64,000 bases of DNA from Pontibacter silvestris (GCF_020907275.1 NZ_JAJJWI010000015.1:62001-126000); one strand, 5' to 3'. Positions 26,025 to 35,565 are shown, counted from the first letter of the stretch. Numbers and translations: made by a program. Notes: a model not told the origin generated them from the letters alone.

Positions 26025-26588
26025 TTAAACAGTCATAATTTCTGCTTCTTTTTTAGAAAGCAGTTCATCAACTTTTACAATGTACGAGTCAGTCAGCTTT
26101 TGAACTTTGGCTTCTGCGTCGCGAACGGCGTCTTCAGCAGTGCCCTCTTTCTGTAGCTTTTTCAATGAGTCGTTTACATCTTTACGGATGTTGCGGATGC
26201 TGATCTTACCATTTTCCGTTTCGTTTTTCACTTGCTTTACAAGATCACGACGACGCTCTTCTGTTAATGGAGGAATGTTTAGTCGGATAGCATCAGCCTC
26301 TTGCTGTGGGTTAAGGTTCAGGTCGCTGTTTTTGATGGCTTTATTAATTTCGCCAAGCATGTTTTTTTCCCAAGGCTTGATTAGTAAAGTACGTGCGTCT
26401 GGCACAGCAACGTTGGCAACCTGGGAAATAGGAGTAGGAGTGCCATAGTAATCTACACGTAAATCTTCTACCATAGCTGGAGAAGCCTTGCCGGCACGAA
26501 TTTTTGTTAATTCGCTATTGGTATGCTGTACAGCCTTTTGCATCGACTCCTCGGCTTCGCTGAGGTAAAACTGAATTTCTTCCGTCAT
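26025..26588 (-). CDS. frr: Ribosome recycling factor
   Basis: 187 residues, standard length. The protein splits the post-termination ribosome together with EF-G. SELTKIRAGKASPAMVEDLRVDYYG is matched in pieces near residues 24-48; IPPLTEERRRDLVKQ near residue 105 is the long-helix signature; KISIRNIRKD follows. It is 103 bases downstream of pyrH on the same strand, the common bacterial pyrH-frr order, though a -7 element between them may give it its own promoter. Confidence 0.98.
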   Translation of the reverse strand: MTEEIQFYLSEAEESMQKAVQHTNSELTKIRAGKASPAMVEDLRVDYYGTPTPISQVANVAVPDARTLLIKPWEKNMLGEINKAIKNSDLNLNPQQEADAIRLNIPPLTEERRRDLVKQVKNETENGKISIRNIRKDVNDSLKKLQKEGTAEDAVRDAEAKVQKLTDSYIVKVDELLSKKEAEIMTV

Positions 26589-26635
26589 ATCAATTGTAAC
26601 TAATAAGGTTCAGTAAATTATACTTGCAATTTTTG

Positions 26636-26643
26636 CAAAAGTA
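26636..26643 (-). promoter_or_regulatory. -7 promoter element before frr
   Basis: Minus-strand TACTTTTG matches TAnnTTTG, 47 bases upstream of the frr ATG. No clear -33 TTG is present, so it may only supplement transcription from pyrH. Confidence 0.42.
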
Positions 26644-26691
26644 CTAATTTTTATCAGAACTATTTTGAGCTTCTGTTCTCCTGGAGGCTAT

Positions 26692-27432
26692 TTATAGACT
26701 CTTTTTAAGTGTCTCGGTAATTTCTTCCATGCTTACAAGTGTGCCGATTTGCTCGCCCTGCACCAGCTTTCTTAGGTTGCCCTTGGTGTTCATGTCAAAC
26801 ACAATTATTGGCAGGCCATTTTCTTTACAAAGCGTAAAGGCTGTCATATCCATTACGTTCAGGTTCTTCTCAAACACATCTTTGAAAGAAATATTAGAAT
26901 AAAATATAGCATTAGGGTCTTTTTCCGGGTCAGCTGAATAAATACCATCAACGCGGGTCCCTTTTAACACAACATCAGCCTCAATTTCTATGGCACGCAA
27001 CGATGCCGCAGAGTCTGTTGTAAAGTAAGGGTTACCAGTGCCAGCTCCAAAAATAACCACACGACCTTTCTCTAAATGGCGAACTGCGCGGCGGCGAATA
27101 TAAGGTTCACACACCTGCTGAATATTTATACCGGAAAGAAGGCGGGTATAAACACCACTTTTCTCTAAAGCACTTTGTAAGGCCATGCTGTTTATAACAG
27201 TCGCCAGCATACCCATATAATCACCCTGCACACGATCTAGGCCTACCTGCTCTGCCTGCACTCCTCTAAAAATGTTACCTCCGCCAATAACCACTGCTAC
27301 TTCTATGCCAAGCCCGGCTACTTCTTTAATCTCTTGTGCATATTGCAAAAGTCTGTTTGAGTCTATGCCATATTGCTGTTCACCCATCAGCGCTTCGCCG
27401 CTTAACTTGAGTAATATTCTTTTATATTTCAC
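26692..27432 (-). CDS. pyrH: UMP kinase
   Basis: 246 residues, a hexameric amino-acid-kinase-fold enzyme that makes UDP from [15 protein letters not shown] near the N-terminus and [11 protein letters not shown] near residue 46 are phosphate-binding loops. [13 protein letters not shown] near residue 132 and [15 protein letters not shown] near residue 155 are the UMP-binding and ATP-binding segments. It stands between the biotin carrier gene and frr on the minus strand. The 84-base upstream gap shows no consensus promoter, so it may be read from the biotin carrier gene. Confidence 0.98.
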   Translation of the reverse strand: MKYKRILLKLSGEALMGEQQYGIDSNRLLQYAQEIKEVAGLGIEVAVVIGGGNIFRGVQAEQVGLDRVQGDYMGMLATVINSMALQSALEKSGVYTRLLSGINIQQVCEPYIRRRAVRHLEKGRVVIFGAGTGNPYFTTDSAASLRAIEIEADVVLKGTRVDGIYSADPEKDPNAIFYSNISFKDVFEKNLNVMDMTAFTLCKENGLPIIVFDMNTKGNLRKLVQGEQIGTLVSMEEITETLKKSL

Positions 27433-27516
27433 AATATATACTTTAAAGGTTTATGGTTACGGTTAGTCTTGTTACAGCTAGGCGTTGATGTAGCCCGATC
27501 AGCAACATTAAATAGT

Positions 27517-28014
27517 TTAAAATTGTATTAGCACCTGGTTCTTTTCTACGTTCTGCCTTACCTGCACTTTTACCTCCTTTACTACGCCATCACCCGGAGA
27601 CTTAATTATGTTCTCCATCTTCATTGCTTCCAGAATCATGATAGCGTCGCCTGTTTTTACCTCCTGGCCAGGTTGCACTTTTATTTCTAGTATAAGGCCG
27701 GGCATTGGGGCCTTTACGTCATTTACTTTTTGTGTGTTGGCATCGCTCATGCCTAATTTGTCCAGTAGCAGGTCGAAGCGGTCTTTGGCACTTACCGTTA
27801 CAGGCACTCCGTTAATTCTGAAGGTGAAAGCCTTAGCTTGATAATCAGCCTGTAGCAGTTCAGCGGTATATGATTTGATGTCTTTTATAATATGAAAAGT
27901 GCCAGGGCCGATAGGAGAAATATCCCAGTCGAAAGGGGTACCATTGAGAAATATAGCTTCTTTCTGAATATCAACCTGCCATGTTTTTTCGTTAGCGGTT
28001 TTAATCTGGAGCAT
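27517..28014 (-). CDS. Biotin carboxyl carrier protein (acyl-CoA carboxylase subunit)
   Basis: 165 residues. The last 75 residues form a biotinyl/lipoyl domain: VKAPMPGLI and EAMKMENII, whose central Lys near residue 132 is the biotinylation site. The first about 90 residues form a small beta-rich domain typical of the Bacteroidota acetyl- or propionyl-CoA carboxylase carrier subunit. It would carry CO2 between a biotin carboxylase and a carboxyltransferase that are not in the window. It starts divergently from the M1 aminopeptidase gene. Whether the partner acts on acetyl-, propionyl- or methylmalonyl-CoA cannot be decided here. Confidence 0.88.
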   Translation of the reverse strand: MLQIKTANEKTWQVDIQKEAIFLNGTPFDWDISPIGPGTFHIIKDIKSYTAELLQADYQAKAFTFRINGVPVTVSAKDRFDLLLDKLGMSDANTQKVNDVKAPMPGLILEIKVQPGQEVKTGDAIMILEAMKMENIIKSPGDGVVKEVKVQVRQNVEKNQVLIQF

Positions 28015-28099
28015 CTTATCAAAGGTGGTTTCGACTTTAAAGATAATGGATTTCTCAGAGTAAATTTAGAACTTGACCACAAAATTAAAACAAACTAAC

Positions 28100-30661
28100 A
28101 TGAATCATAGGTTTCTAAGTGTAGTAGGCTTAGCGGTTACAATGGCTTTTACGGCTGGTTGCAGCGCCAACAAGCCAGTGGCAGATGTAGAACAGGAAAT
28201 AAGTGCAGTTGCAAAGGTAGCGCCAGATACAACGGAAGCAGTAGCTGACTCAATACCCGTTTGGGCACCTAAAAAGGATAGCTTTAATCCTTCCCGTACC
28301 AAACAGCACGACCTGCTTCACACGAAGCTTCGTGTTAGTTTCGATTGGGAGAAGCAATATTTGAACGGTATTGCTGAACTTACTCTAAAGCCGTACTTCT
28401 ATCCGCAGAATAGTCTGGTGTTAGATGCCAAAGGCATGGATATTCACAGCGTAAACCTGATGAACGACTATGATGCCACACCGCTGGAGTACAGCTACGA
28501 CAGCCTGCAACTTATCATCAACTTAGGTAAGACCTATACCAGAGATCAGGAATATGTAATAGAGGTTGAATACACAGCCAAACCAAACGAACTTCCATCA
28601 GGGGGCAGCGATGCTATCACTGAAGACAAGGGCTTGTATTTTATCAATCCTTTAGGTGATGACCCTGGCAAACCGCGCCAGATCTGGACTCAGGGAGAAA
28701 CAGAAGCTAATTCTGCCTGGTTTCCTACTATTGATACACCCAATGAGCGCATGACGCAGGAGGTGTGTATTACAGTTGATCCAAAATTTACCACCCTTTC
28801 CAACGGCTCCTTTGTTTACTCCCGCCAAAACGCCGATGGCACTAAAACCGATTACTGGAAACAGGAGCTACCCCATGCGCCTTACCTTACGATGATGGCA
28901 ATCGGAGATTTTGCTGTTGTAAATGATAAGTGGCGTGATAAAGAGGTGAATTACTATGTAGACCCAGCTTACAAAGGCACTGCGAAGAAGATTTTTGGAA
29001 ACACACCGGAAATGATGGAATTCTTCTCACAAAAATTAGGTGTGCCTTATCCATGGGCAAAGTACTCACAGGTAGTAGTGCATGATTTTGTGTCAGGGGC
29101 AATGGAAAATACATCAGCTTCTACCTTTATGGAAGATGTACAGCTAAATGAGCGCGAGCTGCTGGATAAGAGTTGGGATGGTATTATTGCGCATGAGTTG
29201 TTTCATCAGTGGTTTGGAGACTATGTTACAACCGAATCTTGGGCGAATCTGCCATTGAACGAAAGCTTTGCAAATTACTCAGAATACCTATGGGCAGAGC
29301 ATAAATTCGGTGCCGAAGAGGCTACCTATCTGCAACTGGACGAAAAGGAGCAGTATCTGCAGGAGGCAGAAACTAAGAGAGAACCTCTGATTCGTTATTA
29401 TTATAAAGACCGGGAAGACATGTTTGACAGCCATTCTTATGCCAAGGGAGGCAGGGTGCTGCACATGTTGCGCAAGTATGTCGGCGACGATGCCTGGTGG
29501 GCTTCTCTTAACCGTTACCTGACGCAAAACAAATTCTCTCCTGTAGAGATTGCTGAATTACGCATGGCATTTGAGGACGTTACAGGGGAAGACTTAATGT
29601 GGTTCTTTGACCAGTGGTTTATGAAGCCAGGTCATCCGGAGCTGTTGGTAGAGGATAGTTATCAGAATGGACAACTAAGTCTGCATGTCGTGCAGCAGCA
29701 AGATACAGCTTACGTGCCAGTATATCGTTTACCGTTGAAAGTGGCGGTTTGGGTAAACGGAAAACGAACAGAGTACCCGATTGTGATCAACAAGGCAGAC
29801 CAAACATTTACTTTTCCGGTAACTACAGCACCGCAACTAGTGCTGTTCGATGCAGAGCAGCAACTATTAGGTGTCGTAGAGCATGATAAAACCGATGAAG
29901 AGTTAGTTTATCAGTTCAGGAATGTAGATCAGTTGGCGCCAAAGCTGGAAGCCTTGACAACCTTAGACGAAAAGCTTGCCAACCCAGAAGTGATGAGCAT
30001 AATGCAACAAGCCTTGAGAGATAACTTCTGGTATGTAAGAAGCACTGCCATTAATGTGCTTAGCAGCTTAGAAAAAGAAAAAGCTGCTGTAGTGGAAGAG
30101 CAAATCAGGCAGATAGCGCAAAATGATAAAAAAGGTTCTGTGAGAGCAGATGCTATACTTGCTTTGGCAGGATGGTATGGTAACAAGTACAGCAACTTGT
30201 ATGAAAAAGTGATGAACGATAGCTCTTACCAGGTAGCCGCTGCAGGTATTCTGGCCTATTCCAGTACAGGTGCTACGGATGTAGGAGCTAAACTGGCTCA
30301 ATTTGATGATACAGGAAATGAAGACATTGCTTTAGCACTATCAAGTTATTATGCATTACAGGGAGGAGTGGAGAAGCAGGATTGGTTTATGGAAAAAATA
30401 AAACAAAGTAAGGGGAGCAATTTATACTACCTGTTGCAGAGCTATGGAGCTTACCTGGCAAGCTACAGCGAAACAAATACGCCAGAAGCCATTGCGCTGC
30501 TGTCAGATATTGCGCAAAATAATAATCTCTATTATGTAAGGCTTGCTGCATTTCAGGCATTAATGGTAATGTCGGAGAGGCCTGAAGTAAAAGAAATTTT
30601 AGAGAAAGTTAAAAATAATGAAAAAGATAAACGCCTGATAGAGATGTATGAACAGCTTTAG
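28100..30661 (+). CDS. M1 family metallo-aminopeptidase lipoprotein
   Basis: 853 residues from ATG 28100; a TTG at 28073 would add nine residues without support. A lipoprotein signal ends FTAGC near residue 20. The N-terminal beta domain carries the GAMEN exopeptidase motif (VSGAMENTS near residue 333). The zinc site is HELFHQWFGD near residue 365 with the third ligand Glu in LNESFANY 19 residues on. A HEAT-like helical C-terminal domain (about 610-853) follows. The enzyme removes N-terminal amino acids from peptides, probably at the periplasmic or outer-membrane side. It is divergent from the biotin carrier gene and appears monocistronic. Confidence 0.94.
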   Translation: MNHRFLSVVGLAVTMAFTAGCSANKPVADVEQEISAVAKVAPDTTEAVADSIPVWAPKKDSFNPSRTKQHDLLHTKLRVSFDWEKQYLNGIAELTLKPYFYPQNSLVLDAKGMDIHSVNLMNDYDATPLEYSYDSLQLIINLGKTYTRDQEYVIEVEYTAKPNELPSGGSDAITEDKGLYFINPLGDDPGKPRQIWTQGETEANSAWFPTIDTPNERMTQEVCITVDPKFTTLSNGSFVYSRQNADGTKTDYWKQELPHAPYLTMMAIGDFAVVNDKWRDKEVNYYVDPAYKGTAKKIFGNTPEMMEFFSQKLGVPYPWAKYSQVVVHDFVSGAMENTSASTFMEDVQLNERELLDKSWDGIIAHELFHQWFGDYVTTESWANLPLNESFANYSEYLWAEHKFGAEEATYLQLDEKEQYLQEAETKREPLIRYYYKDREDMFDSHSYAKGGRVLHMLRKYVGDDAWWASLNRYLTQNKFSPVEIAELRMAFEDVTGEDLMWFFDQWFMKPGHPELLVEDSYQNGQLSLHVVQQQDTAYVPVYRLPLKVAVWVNGKRTEYPIVINKADQTFTFPVTTAPQLVLFDAEQQLLGVVEHDKTDEELVYQFRNVDQLAPKLEALTTLDEKLANPEVMSIMQQALRDNFWYVRSTAINVLSSLEKEKAAVVEEQIRQIAQNDKKGSVRADAILALAGWYGNKYSNLYEKVMNDSSYQVAAAGILAYSSTGATDVGAKLAQFDDTGNEDIALALSSYYALQGGVEKQDWFMEKIKQSKGSNLYYLLQSYGAYLASYSETNTPEAIALLSDIAQNNNLYYVRLAAFQALMVMSERPEVKEILEKVKNNEKDKRLIEMYEQL

Positions 30662-30705
30662 AAATGAAAAAAGATGAATTTTTTTAACTTTTTTTTACGT
30701 GAATG

Positions 30706-30736
30706 TTTGACTCTAATAAAAAAGCGCTTAATTTTG
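30706..30736 (+). promoter_or_regulatory. Promoter of the tRNA-Tyr/Gly/Thr-tuf unit
   Basis: TTTG at 30706-30709 and TAATTTTG at 30729-30736 are 19 bases apart, a full -33/-7 match. The first tRNA starts about 82 bases downstream, leaving a 5' leader to be processed. Confidence 0.75.
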
Positions 30737-30818
30737 CATCACCTTAAACAAACAGCGCGGTTAAAGCCTGGTAGTTAAAGGGAAAGAGTTCTGTTGATTA
30801 TGTATTGGATTAACGTTT

Positions 30819-30901
30819 GGGGAGATTCCAGAGCGGCCAAATGGGACGGACTGTAACTCCGTTGTCTTACGACTTCGAAGGTTCGAATCCTTCTCTCCCC
30901 A
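30819..30901 (+). tRNA. tRNA-Tyr (GTA)
   Basis: Acceptor GGGGAGA pairs with TCTCCCC (30894-30900). The anticodon stem ACGGA/TCCGT encloses loop CTGTAAC, anticodon GTA. A long variable arm, as in bacterial tRNA-Tyr, and the T loop GGTTCGAATCC are present. No encoded CCA. Confidence 0.97.
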
Positions 30902-30936
30902 CTTTTTTTAATTCAAAAATTAATCGGGAATTCTAG

Positions 30937-31009
30937 GCGGGAGTAGCTCAGTTGGTAGAGCGATAGCCTTCCAAGCTATAGGCCGCGAGTTCGACCCTCG
31001 TCTCCCGCT
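30937..31009 (+). tRNA. tRNA-Gly (TCC)
   Basis: Acceptor GCGGGAG pairs with CTCCCGC (31002-31008). Anticodon stem ATAGC/GCTAT with loop CTTCCAA gives anticodon TCC. The T loop carries GTTCGACCC. The CCA end is not encoded. Confidence 0.97.
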
Positions 31010-31127
31010 CTCTATTTTTTTAGAGGCGAATCGCTAAAAAAACTTATGGGTAACTAAGTTGGAAAGGAACTTCATGAGAATGGATTTCCTTTTCTCTGTA
31101 AAAGCGGTTTGTAATATTTTTTCTAGT

Positions 31128-31199
31128 GCCGGTGTAGCTCAGGGGTAGAGTACTTCCTTGGTAAGGAAGGGGTCACGGGTTCAAATCCCGTCATTGGCT
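31128..31199 (+). tRNA. tRNA-Thr (GGT)
   Basis: Acceptor GCCGGTG pairs with CATTGGC (31192-31198) with two G-T pairs. Anticodon stem CTTCC/GGAAG with loop TTGGTAA gives anticodon GGT. It precedes tuf by 72 bases, and the tRNAs and tuf are probably one transcript. Confidence 0.97.
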
Positions 31200-31271
31200 C
31201 AGAGTTCGTTACGTGTATTTATAATGCGCAACTTAAACTTAAACGTTTTAACCTTAATTTAATATCATACA

Positions 31272-32459
31272 ATGGCTAAAGAAACATTTGACCGTTCCAA
31301 ACCGCACGTAAATATCGGTACTATTGGTCACGTTGACCATGGTAAAACGACTCTTACTGCGGCTATTACCACAGTGTTGGCTAATAAAGGTCTTGCTACA
31401 TTACGCGATTTCTCTTCAATTGATAACGCTCCGGAAGAAAAAGAAAGAGGTATTACAATCAATACTTCTCACGTAGAATATGCAACAGCTAACCGTCACT
31501 ATGCACACGTTGACTGCCCTGGTCACGCTGACTATGTGAAAAACATGGTTACTGGTGCTGCCCAGATGGACGGTGCTATCCTTGTTGTTGCTGCTACTGA
31601 CGGTCCAATGCCACAAACTCGTGAGCACATCCTTCTTGCTCGTCAGGTAGGTGTTCCTCAGCTTGTTGTATTCATGAACAAAGTAGACATGGTAGATGAC
31701 CCAGAGCTTCTTGAGCTTGTGGAGATGGAAATCCGTGAATTGCTTTCTTTCTATGAATTCGACGGAGATAACATTCCAGTTATTCAAGGTTCTGCTCTTG
31801 GTGGTCTTAATGGCGATGCTAAGTGGGTTGCTACTATTGAAGAATTGATGGATGCAGTTGATAACTGGATTCCGCTTCCTGAGCGTCTGGTTGACCTTCC
31901 ATTCTTAATGCCAGTTGAAGACGTGTTCTCTATCACTGGTCGTGGTACTGTTGCTACTGGCCGTATTGAACGTGGTGTAATCAACACTGGTGATCCTGTG
32001 GATATCCTGGGTATGGGTGCTGAGAACATGAAGTCTACTGTTACTGGTGTGGAAATGTTCCGTAAGATCCTTGACAGAGGTGAAGCTGGTGATAACGTAG
32101 GTCTATTGCTTCGTGGTGTTGAGAAAACTGATATCCGTCGTGGTATGGTTATCTGTAAGCCAGGTTCTGTTAAGCCTCACCAAGAGTTCAAAGCTGAGGT
32201 TTATGTTCTTTCTAAAGAAGAAGGTGGACGTCACACTCCATTCTTTAACAGATACCGTCCACAGTTCTACTTAAGAACTACAGACGTAACTGGTGAAATT
32301 CTTCTTCCTGAAGGCGTTGAAATGGTTATGCCAGGTGATAACATCACAATCACTGTGAAGTTGATCAACAAAGTAGCCATGGAGAAAGGTCTGCGTTTCG
32401 CTATCCGTGAGGGTGGTAGAACAGTAGGTGCCGGTCAGGTAACTGAAATTCTTGACTAA
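31272..32459 (+). CDS. tuf: Elongation factor Tu
   Basis: 395 residues, normal length. It delivers aminoacyl-tRNA to the ribosome as a GTP complex. The P-loop GHVDHGKT is at residues 19-26. Other marks are switch I RGITIN, switch II DCPGHAD near residue 81, NKVD near residue 136 and SALG for guanine recognition; domains II and III follow with [13 protein letters not shown]. It is cotranscribed with the three upstream tRNAs and ended by a strong terminator. Only one tuf copy is in the window. Confidence 0.99.
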   Translation: MAKETFDRSKPHVNIGTIGHVDHGKTTLTAAITTVLANKGLATLRDFSSIDNAPEEKERGITINTSHVEYATANRHYAHVDCPGHADYVKNMVTGAAQMDGAILVVAATDGPMPQTREHILLARQVGVPQLVVFMNKVDMVDDPELLELVEMEIRELLSFYEFDGDNIPVIQGSALGGLNGDAKWVATIEELMDAVDNWIPLPERLVDLPFLMPVEDVFSITGRGTVATGRIERGVINTGDPVDILGMGAENMKSTVTGVEMFRKILDRGEAGDNVGLLLRGVEKTDIRRGMVICKPGSVKPHQEFKAEVYVLSKEEGGRHTPFFNRYRPQFYLRTTDVTGEILLPEGVEMVMPGDNITITVKLINKVAMEKGLRFAIREGGRTVGAGQVTEILD

Positions 32460-32467
32460 ATAATGTA

Positions 32468-32512
32468 ACAAACCCGTTTCTGATAAGTTTTTTTAGAAAC
32501 GGGTTTGTTTTC
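32468..32512 (+). terminator. Terminator of tuf
   Basis: A perfect 14-bp stem (32468-32481 with 32495-32508), a 13-base loop rich in T, and a T-rich exit. Its downstream arm contains the -33 TTTG (32504-32507) of the next promoter. Confidence 0.9.
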
Positions 32513-32534
32513 ATTAAAATTTTATATAAATTTG
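32504..32534 (+). promoter_or_regulatory. Promoter of tRNA-Trp-secE-nusG-ribosomal unit
   Basis: TTTG at 32504-32507 and TAAATTTG at 32527-32534 are 19 bases apart, a full match. The -33 box lies in the tuf terminator stem and the -7 box overlaps the first arm of a second hairpin. Confidence 0.75.
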
Positions 32535-32567
32535 CACTCCATTAGAAAAAATGGCGTGCATTTTTTT
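32533..32567 (+). terminator. Second hairpin plus T7 directly before tRNA-Trp
   Basis: TGCAC-T-CCAT (32533-32542) pairs with ATGG-C-GTGCA (32551-32560), one mismatch, followed by seven T residues. Its first arm starts inside the -7 box, so the full hairpin forms only in RNA read through from upstream, not in RNA begun at the local promoter. Confidence 0.55.
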
Positions 32568-32640
32568 ACGGGTGTAGCTCAATTGGTAGAGTAGTGGTCT
32601 CCAAAACCATTGGCTGGGAGTTCGAGTCTCTCCACCCGTG
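32568..32640 (+). tRNA. tRNA-Trp (CCA)
   Basis: Acceptor ACGGGTG pairs with CACCCGT (32633-32639), G discriminator. Anticodon stem GTGGT/ACCAT (one G-T pair) with loop CTCCAAA gives anticodon CCA. It is located 26 bases before secE, a conserved order in this phylum. Confidence 0.97.
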
Positions 32641-32666
32641 CAATTAAACTTACTGTAAGCGAAGTA

Positions 32667-32858
32667 ATGAGCAAGATTACAAACTATATTAACGAGACGG
32701 TAGAGGAGATGAGGCATAAAGTCTCATGGCCAACATATTCTGAATTACAAAGTAGTTCTGTTTTAGTGCTGGTTGGTTCGCTGATTTTTGCACTCGTTGT
32801 TGGTGCGATGGATTTTGTTTTTGATTCTACGCTTACATGGTTTTACAACCAGTTTTAA
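32667..32858 (+). CDS. secE: Preprotein translocase subunit SecE
   Basis: 63 residues; the short form with one membrane helix (about residues 33-55) after the amphipathic EEMRHKVSWPTYSEL segment. It clamps SecY in the inner membrane. ATG 32667 is the true start; an open frame extends upstream into tRNA-Trp but cannot be coding. It is followed by nusG after 9 bases. Confidence 0.96.
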   Translation: MSKITNYINETVEEMRHKVSWPTYSELQSSSVLVLVGSLIFALVVGAMDFVFDSTLTWFYNQF

Positions 32859-32867
32859 AAAGAGTCT

Positions 32868-33425
32868 ATGGCTGATTTAAAGTGGTATGTAGTTCGTGCG
32901 GTAAGTGGGCAAGAGAAAAAAGCGAAAGCTTATCTTGAGAACGAGATTGTAAGACAGCATCTGGAAGAGTATGTTCCGCAAGTTCTTATACCTGCTGAAA
33001 AGGTATACGAAATGCGCAACGGAAAGAAAAGGATCCGAGAACGTAATTTCTTTCCGGGATATGTATTGGTTAATGCTGATTTGTCTCATGGCGAGGCTGA
33101 GCATATAATCATAAGCACTCCTGGAGTTATTGGTTTCTTAGGCTCAAATGAAGGTGCTGCTGATAAAAAACCGGTTCCTCTTCGTCAGTCTGAAGTGAAC
33201 AGAATACTTGGTACAGTTGATGAAGCTGAGGAACAAACTGAAGTGCTGGACACTCCATACATTGTTGGAGAAACAATCAAAGTGATGGATGGTCCATTTA
33301 GTGGTTTCTCAGGAACAGTAGAAGAGGTGTTTGAAGAGCGCAAGAAGCTTAACGTTATGGTGAAAATCTTTGGTAGAAACACACCGGTTGAGCTGAACTA
33401 TATGCAAGTAGAGAAAGAATCGTAG
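32868..33425 (+). CDS. nusG: Transcription termination/antitermination factor NusG
   Basis: 185 residues. The NGN domain starts with KWYVVRAVSGQEKKAKAYL and contains FFPGYVLVNADL near residue 63. A KOW domain follows from about residue 130 (VGETIKVMDGPFSGFSGTVEEV). The factor binds RNA polymerase and links it with Rho or the ribosome. It belongs to the secE-nusG-rplKAJL-rpoBC run, 12 bases before rplK. Confidence 0.98.
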   Translation: MADLKWYVVRAVSGQEKKAKAYLENEIVRQHLEEYVPQVLIPAEKVYEMRNGKKRIRERNFFPGYVLVNADLSHGEAEHIIISTPGVIGFLGSNEGAADKKPVPLRQSEVNRILGTVDEAEEQTEVLDTPYIVGETIKVMDGPFSGFSGTVEEVFEERKKLNVMVKIFGRNTPVELNYMQVEKES

Positions 33426-33437
33426 TAAATTTATATA

Positions 33438-33881
33438 ATGGCAAAGGAAATAAAAGGTTATCTGAAACTTCAGGTAAAGGGAGGTGCTGCGAACCCATCG
33501 CCACCGATTGGACCTGCACTTGGCTCTAAAGGGCTTAATATCATGGAGTTCTGTAAGCAGTTTAATGCTAGAACTCAGGATAAGCCTGGTCAGGTGTTAC
33601 CAGTATTGGTTACAATCTATGCGGACAAGTCCTTCGACTTTGTAATTAAAACTCCGCCTGCTCCAATATTGCTAATGGATGCTGCTAAGATTAAGGTAGG
33701 TTCTAAAGAGCCAAATCGTAACAAAGTAGGTTCAGTTACATGGGATCAGGTTAAGGAAATCGCAGAAACTAAAATGCCTGACTTAAATGCTTTCAAGTTA
33801 GAAGCTGCTATGAAAATGGTAGCTGGTACAGCTAGAAGTATGGGTATTACAGTGTCTGGAGATGCTCCGTGGAACGAATAA
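33438..33881 (+). CDS. rplK: Ribosomal protein L11
   Basis: 147 residues. The N-terminal domain carries the Pro-rich linker [12 protein letters not shown] near residue 20, and the C-terminal RNA-binding domain ends [15 protein letters not shown]11 binds the GTPase-associated centre of 23S rRNA, next to L10 and L12. It is 15 bases upstream of rplA. Confidence 0.99.
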   Translation: MAKEIKGYLKLQVKGGAANPSPPIGPALGSKGLNIMEFCKQFNARTQDKPGQVLPVLVTIYADKSFDFVIKTPPAPILLMDAAKIKVGSKEPNRNKVGSVTWDQVKEIAETKMPDLNAFKLEAAMKMVAGTARSMGITVSGDAPWNE

Positions 33882-33896
33882 TTAAAGTTTAAGGAA

Positions 33897-34589
33897 ATGG
33901 CAAAGATTTCAAAAAAGAGGAAAGCTGCTTTAGAAAAAGCTGACCTTACAAAAGAATATTCTTTAGCAGATGCCGCTTCGGTTGTAAAGGAAATCACCTT
34001 CACTAAATTTGATGCCTCTGTTGATATTGACGTACGTTTAGGAGTCGACCCTCGTAAAGCTGACCAAATGGTTCGGGGTATTGTTACCCTTCCACATGGT
34101 ACAGGTAAAGCAGTGAGAGTTCTTGCCCTTGTTACTCCTGATAAAGAGCAGGAAGCAAAAGATGCAGGTGCTGACTTCGTAGGCCTTGATGATTACATTC
34201 AGAAAATTGAAAAAGGCTGGACTGATGTAGATGTTATCATCACTATGCCTGCTGTTATGGCTAAAGTTGGCCGTTTAGGTAGGATATTAGGTCCTCGTAA
34301 CCTGATGCCAAATCCTAAGTCAGGTACAGTTACACAAGATGTAGCAAAAGCAGTAAAAGAAGTAAAAGCCGGTAAAATTGACTTTAAAGTTGATAAATTC
34401 GGTATTATTCACACAAGCGTTGGAAAAGCTTCTTTTTCAGCTGAGCAATTAGCTGCAAACGCAAATGAGGTTATTCAGACACTAAATAGATTGAAACCTT
34501 CATCTGCAAAGGGTACTTACATCAGAAGTATAACATTGTCTAGCACAATGAGCCCGGCCGTAATCGTTGACAAGAATTCAGCAATCTAA
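33897..34589 (+). CDS. rplA: Ribosomal protein L1
   Basis: 230 residues. [20 protein letters not shown] near residues 123-142 is the L1 signature. It forms the L1 stalk at the E site. In other bacteria L1 also represses its own operon by binding the mRNA; I have not found a matching leader site here. The start is preceded by AAGGAA. rplJ starts four bases after the stop. Confidence 0.99.
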   Translation: MAKISKKRKAALEKADLTKEYSLADAASVVKEITFTKFDASVDIDVRLGVDPRKADQMVRGIVTLPHGTGKAVRVLALVTPDKEQEAKDAGADFVGLDDYIQKIEKGWTDVDVIITMPAVMAKVGRLGRILGPRNLMPNPKSGTVTQDVAKAVKEVKAGKIDFKVDKFGIIHTSVGKASFSAEQLAANANEVIQTLNRLKPSSAKGTYIRSITLSSTMSPAVIVDKNSAI

Positions 34590-34593
34590 GAAA

Positions 34594-35118
34594 ATGACCA
34601 GGGAAGAAAAAGAGATAATTGTAAAGGACCTGAGCGAAAAGTTAGCGAATACTAACTACTTCTATATCACAGATGCCTCTACTATGTCAGTAGCTAGCAT
34701 CAACCAGTTCAGGAGAATGGCCTTCGACCGAGGTCTTGAGTACAAAGTATTCAAAAATACATTAATCAAAAAGGCATTAGATACTTTAGACGCGGATACT
34801 TCTGCGCTAGAGGATGTGCTGAAAGGTTCTTCTGGTATCGTGTTTTCTGCTGAGGCAGGTAACGCACCAGCTAAGTTAATCAAAGACTTCAGAAAAAAAG
34901 GTAACACGCTTCCACTTTTAAAGGGTGCCTTTATTGATGCAGGTGTTTATATTGGCGATAACCAATTGGATACACTGACTAGCATCAAGTCCAAAGATGA
35001 ACTTATCGGAGATATCATTGGTTTACTTCAGTCTCCAGCTAAGAACGTTGTTTCTGCTCTTCAGAGCAGCGGCGGTAAGCTTGCAGGTATCTTGAAAACA
35101 TTGTCTGAAAAAGAATAA
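34594..35118 (+). CDS. rplJ: Ribosomal protein L10
   Basis: 174 residues from MTREEKE; an earlier in-frame TTG at 34567 lies inside rplA and is not needed. The N-terminal domain (ITDASTMSVASINQFRR) binds 23S rRNA, and the C-terminal helix (residues about 135-174) holds L7/L12 dimers. It lies between rplA and rplL, as usual. Confidence 0.97.
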   Translation: MTREEKEIIVKDLSEKLANTNYFYITDASTMSVASINQFRRMAFDRGLEYKVFKNTLIKKALDTLDADTSALEDVLKGSSGIVFSAEAGNAPAKLIKDFRKKGNTLPLLKGAFIDAGVYIGDNQLDTLTSIKSKDELIGDIIGLLQSPAKNVVSALQSSGGKLAGILKTLSEKE

Positions 35119-35161
35119 TTTTAAAAACGTAATCAATAAGTAACTTTTAATTTCAATAAAA

Positions 35162-35542
35162 ATGGCAGATTTGAAAGCATTCGCTGAGCAGTTAGTTAAT
35201 TTAACAGTAAAAGAAGTTAATGAACTAGCTACTATTCTTAAGGATGAGTACGGTATCGAGCCAGCTGCTGCAGCTCCAGTTATGGTTGCTGGTGGCGCAG
35301 GTGCTGAAGGAGGAGCTGCTGCAGAAGAAAAAACTTCTTTTGACGTAATCCTTAAGTCAGCAGGTGCCTCTAAACTAGCAGTTGTTAAACTAGTTAAAGA
35401 ACTTACTGGTCTTGGCTTGAAAGAAGCTAAAGAACTAGTTGATGGTGCTCCTAAGCCTCTAAAAGAAGGTGTAGCTAAAGACGAAGCAGATTCACTGAAA
35501 AAATCTTTGGAAGAAGCTGGTGCTGAAGTGGAGGTTAAATAA
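35162..35542 (+). CDS. rplL: Ribosomal protein L7/L12
   Basis: 126 residues. The N-terminal dimerisation helices are followed by an Ala/Gly-rich hinge (about 36-55) and the C-terminal factor-binding domain with [18 protein letters not shown]. It recruits elongation factors to the ribosome. An A/T-rich 43-base gap separates it from rplJ. A hairpin follows before rpoB, which would lower RNA polymerase output relative to L12. Confidence 0.99.
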   Translation: MADLKAFAEQLVNLTVKEVNELATILKDEYGIEPAAAAPVMVAGGAGAEGGAAAEEKTSFDVILKSAGASKLAVVKLVKELTGLGLKEAKELVDGAPKPLKEGVAKDEADSLKKSLEEAGAEVEVK

Positions 35543-35565
35543 TCTCACTTTATCAACATACCGAG

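Noticed and set aside
30819-32640. A tRNA-associated genomic island at the tRNA cluster.
   Set aside because: The tRNAs are part of the conserved tuf-secE arrangement; no integrase or direct repeat of a tRNA 3' end was seen.
32610-32666. N-terminal extension of SecE into tRNA-Trp.
   Set aside because: The bases encode the tRNA; SecE homology starts at MSKITNY (32667).
35141-35161. TAACTTTT upstream of rplL as a possible extra promoter for L12.
   Set aside because: One mismatch to TAnnTTTG at the key G and no TTG at the right distance; an A/T-rich coincidence is likely.
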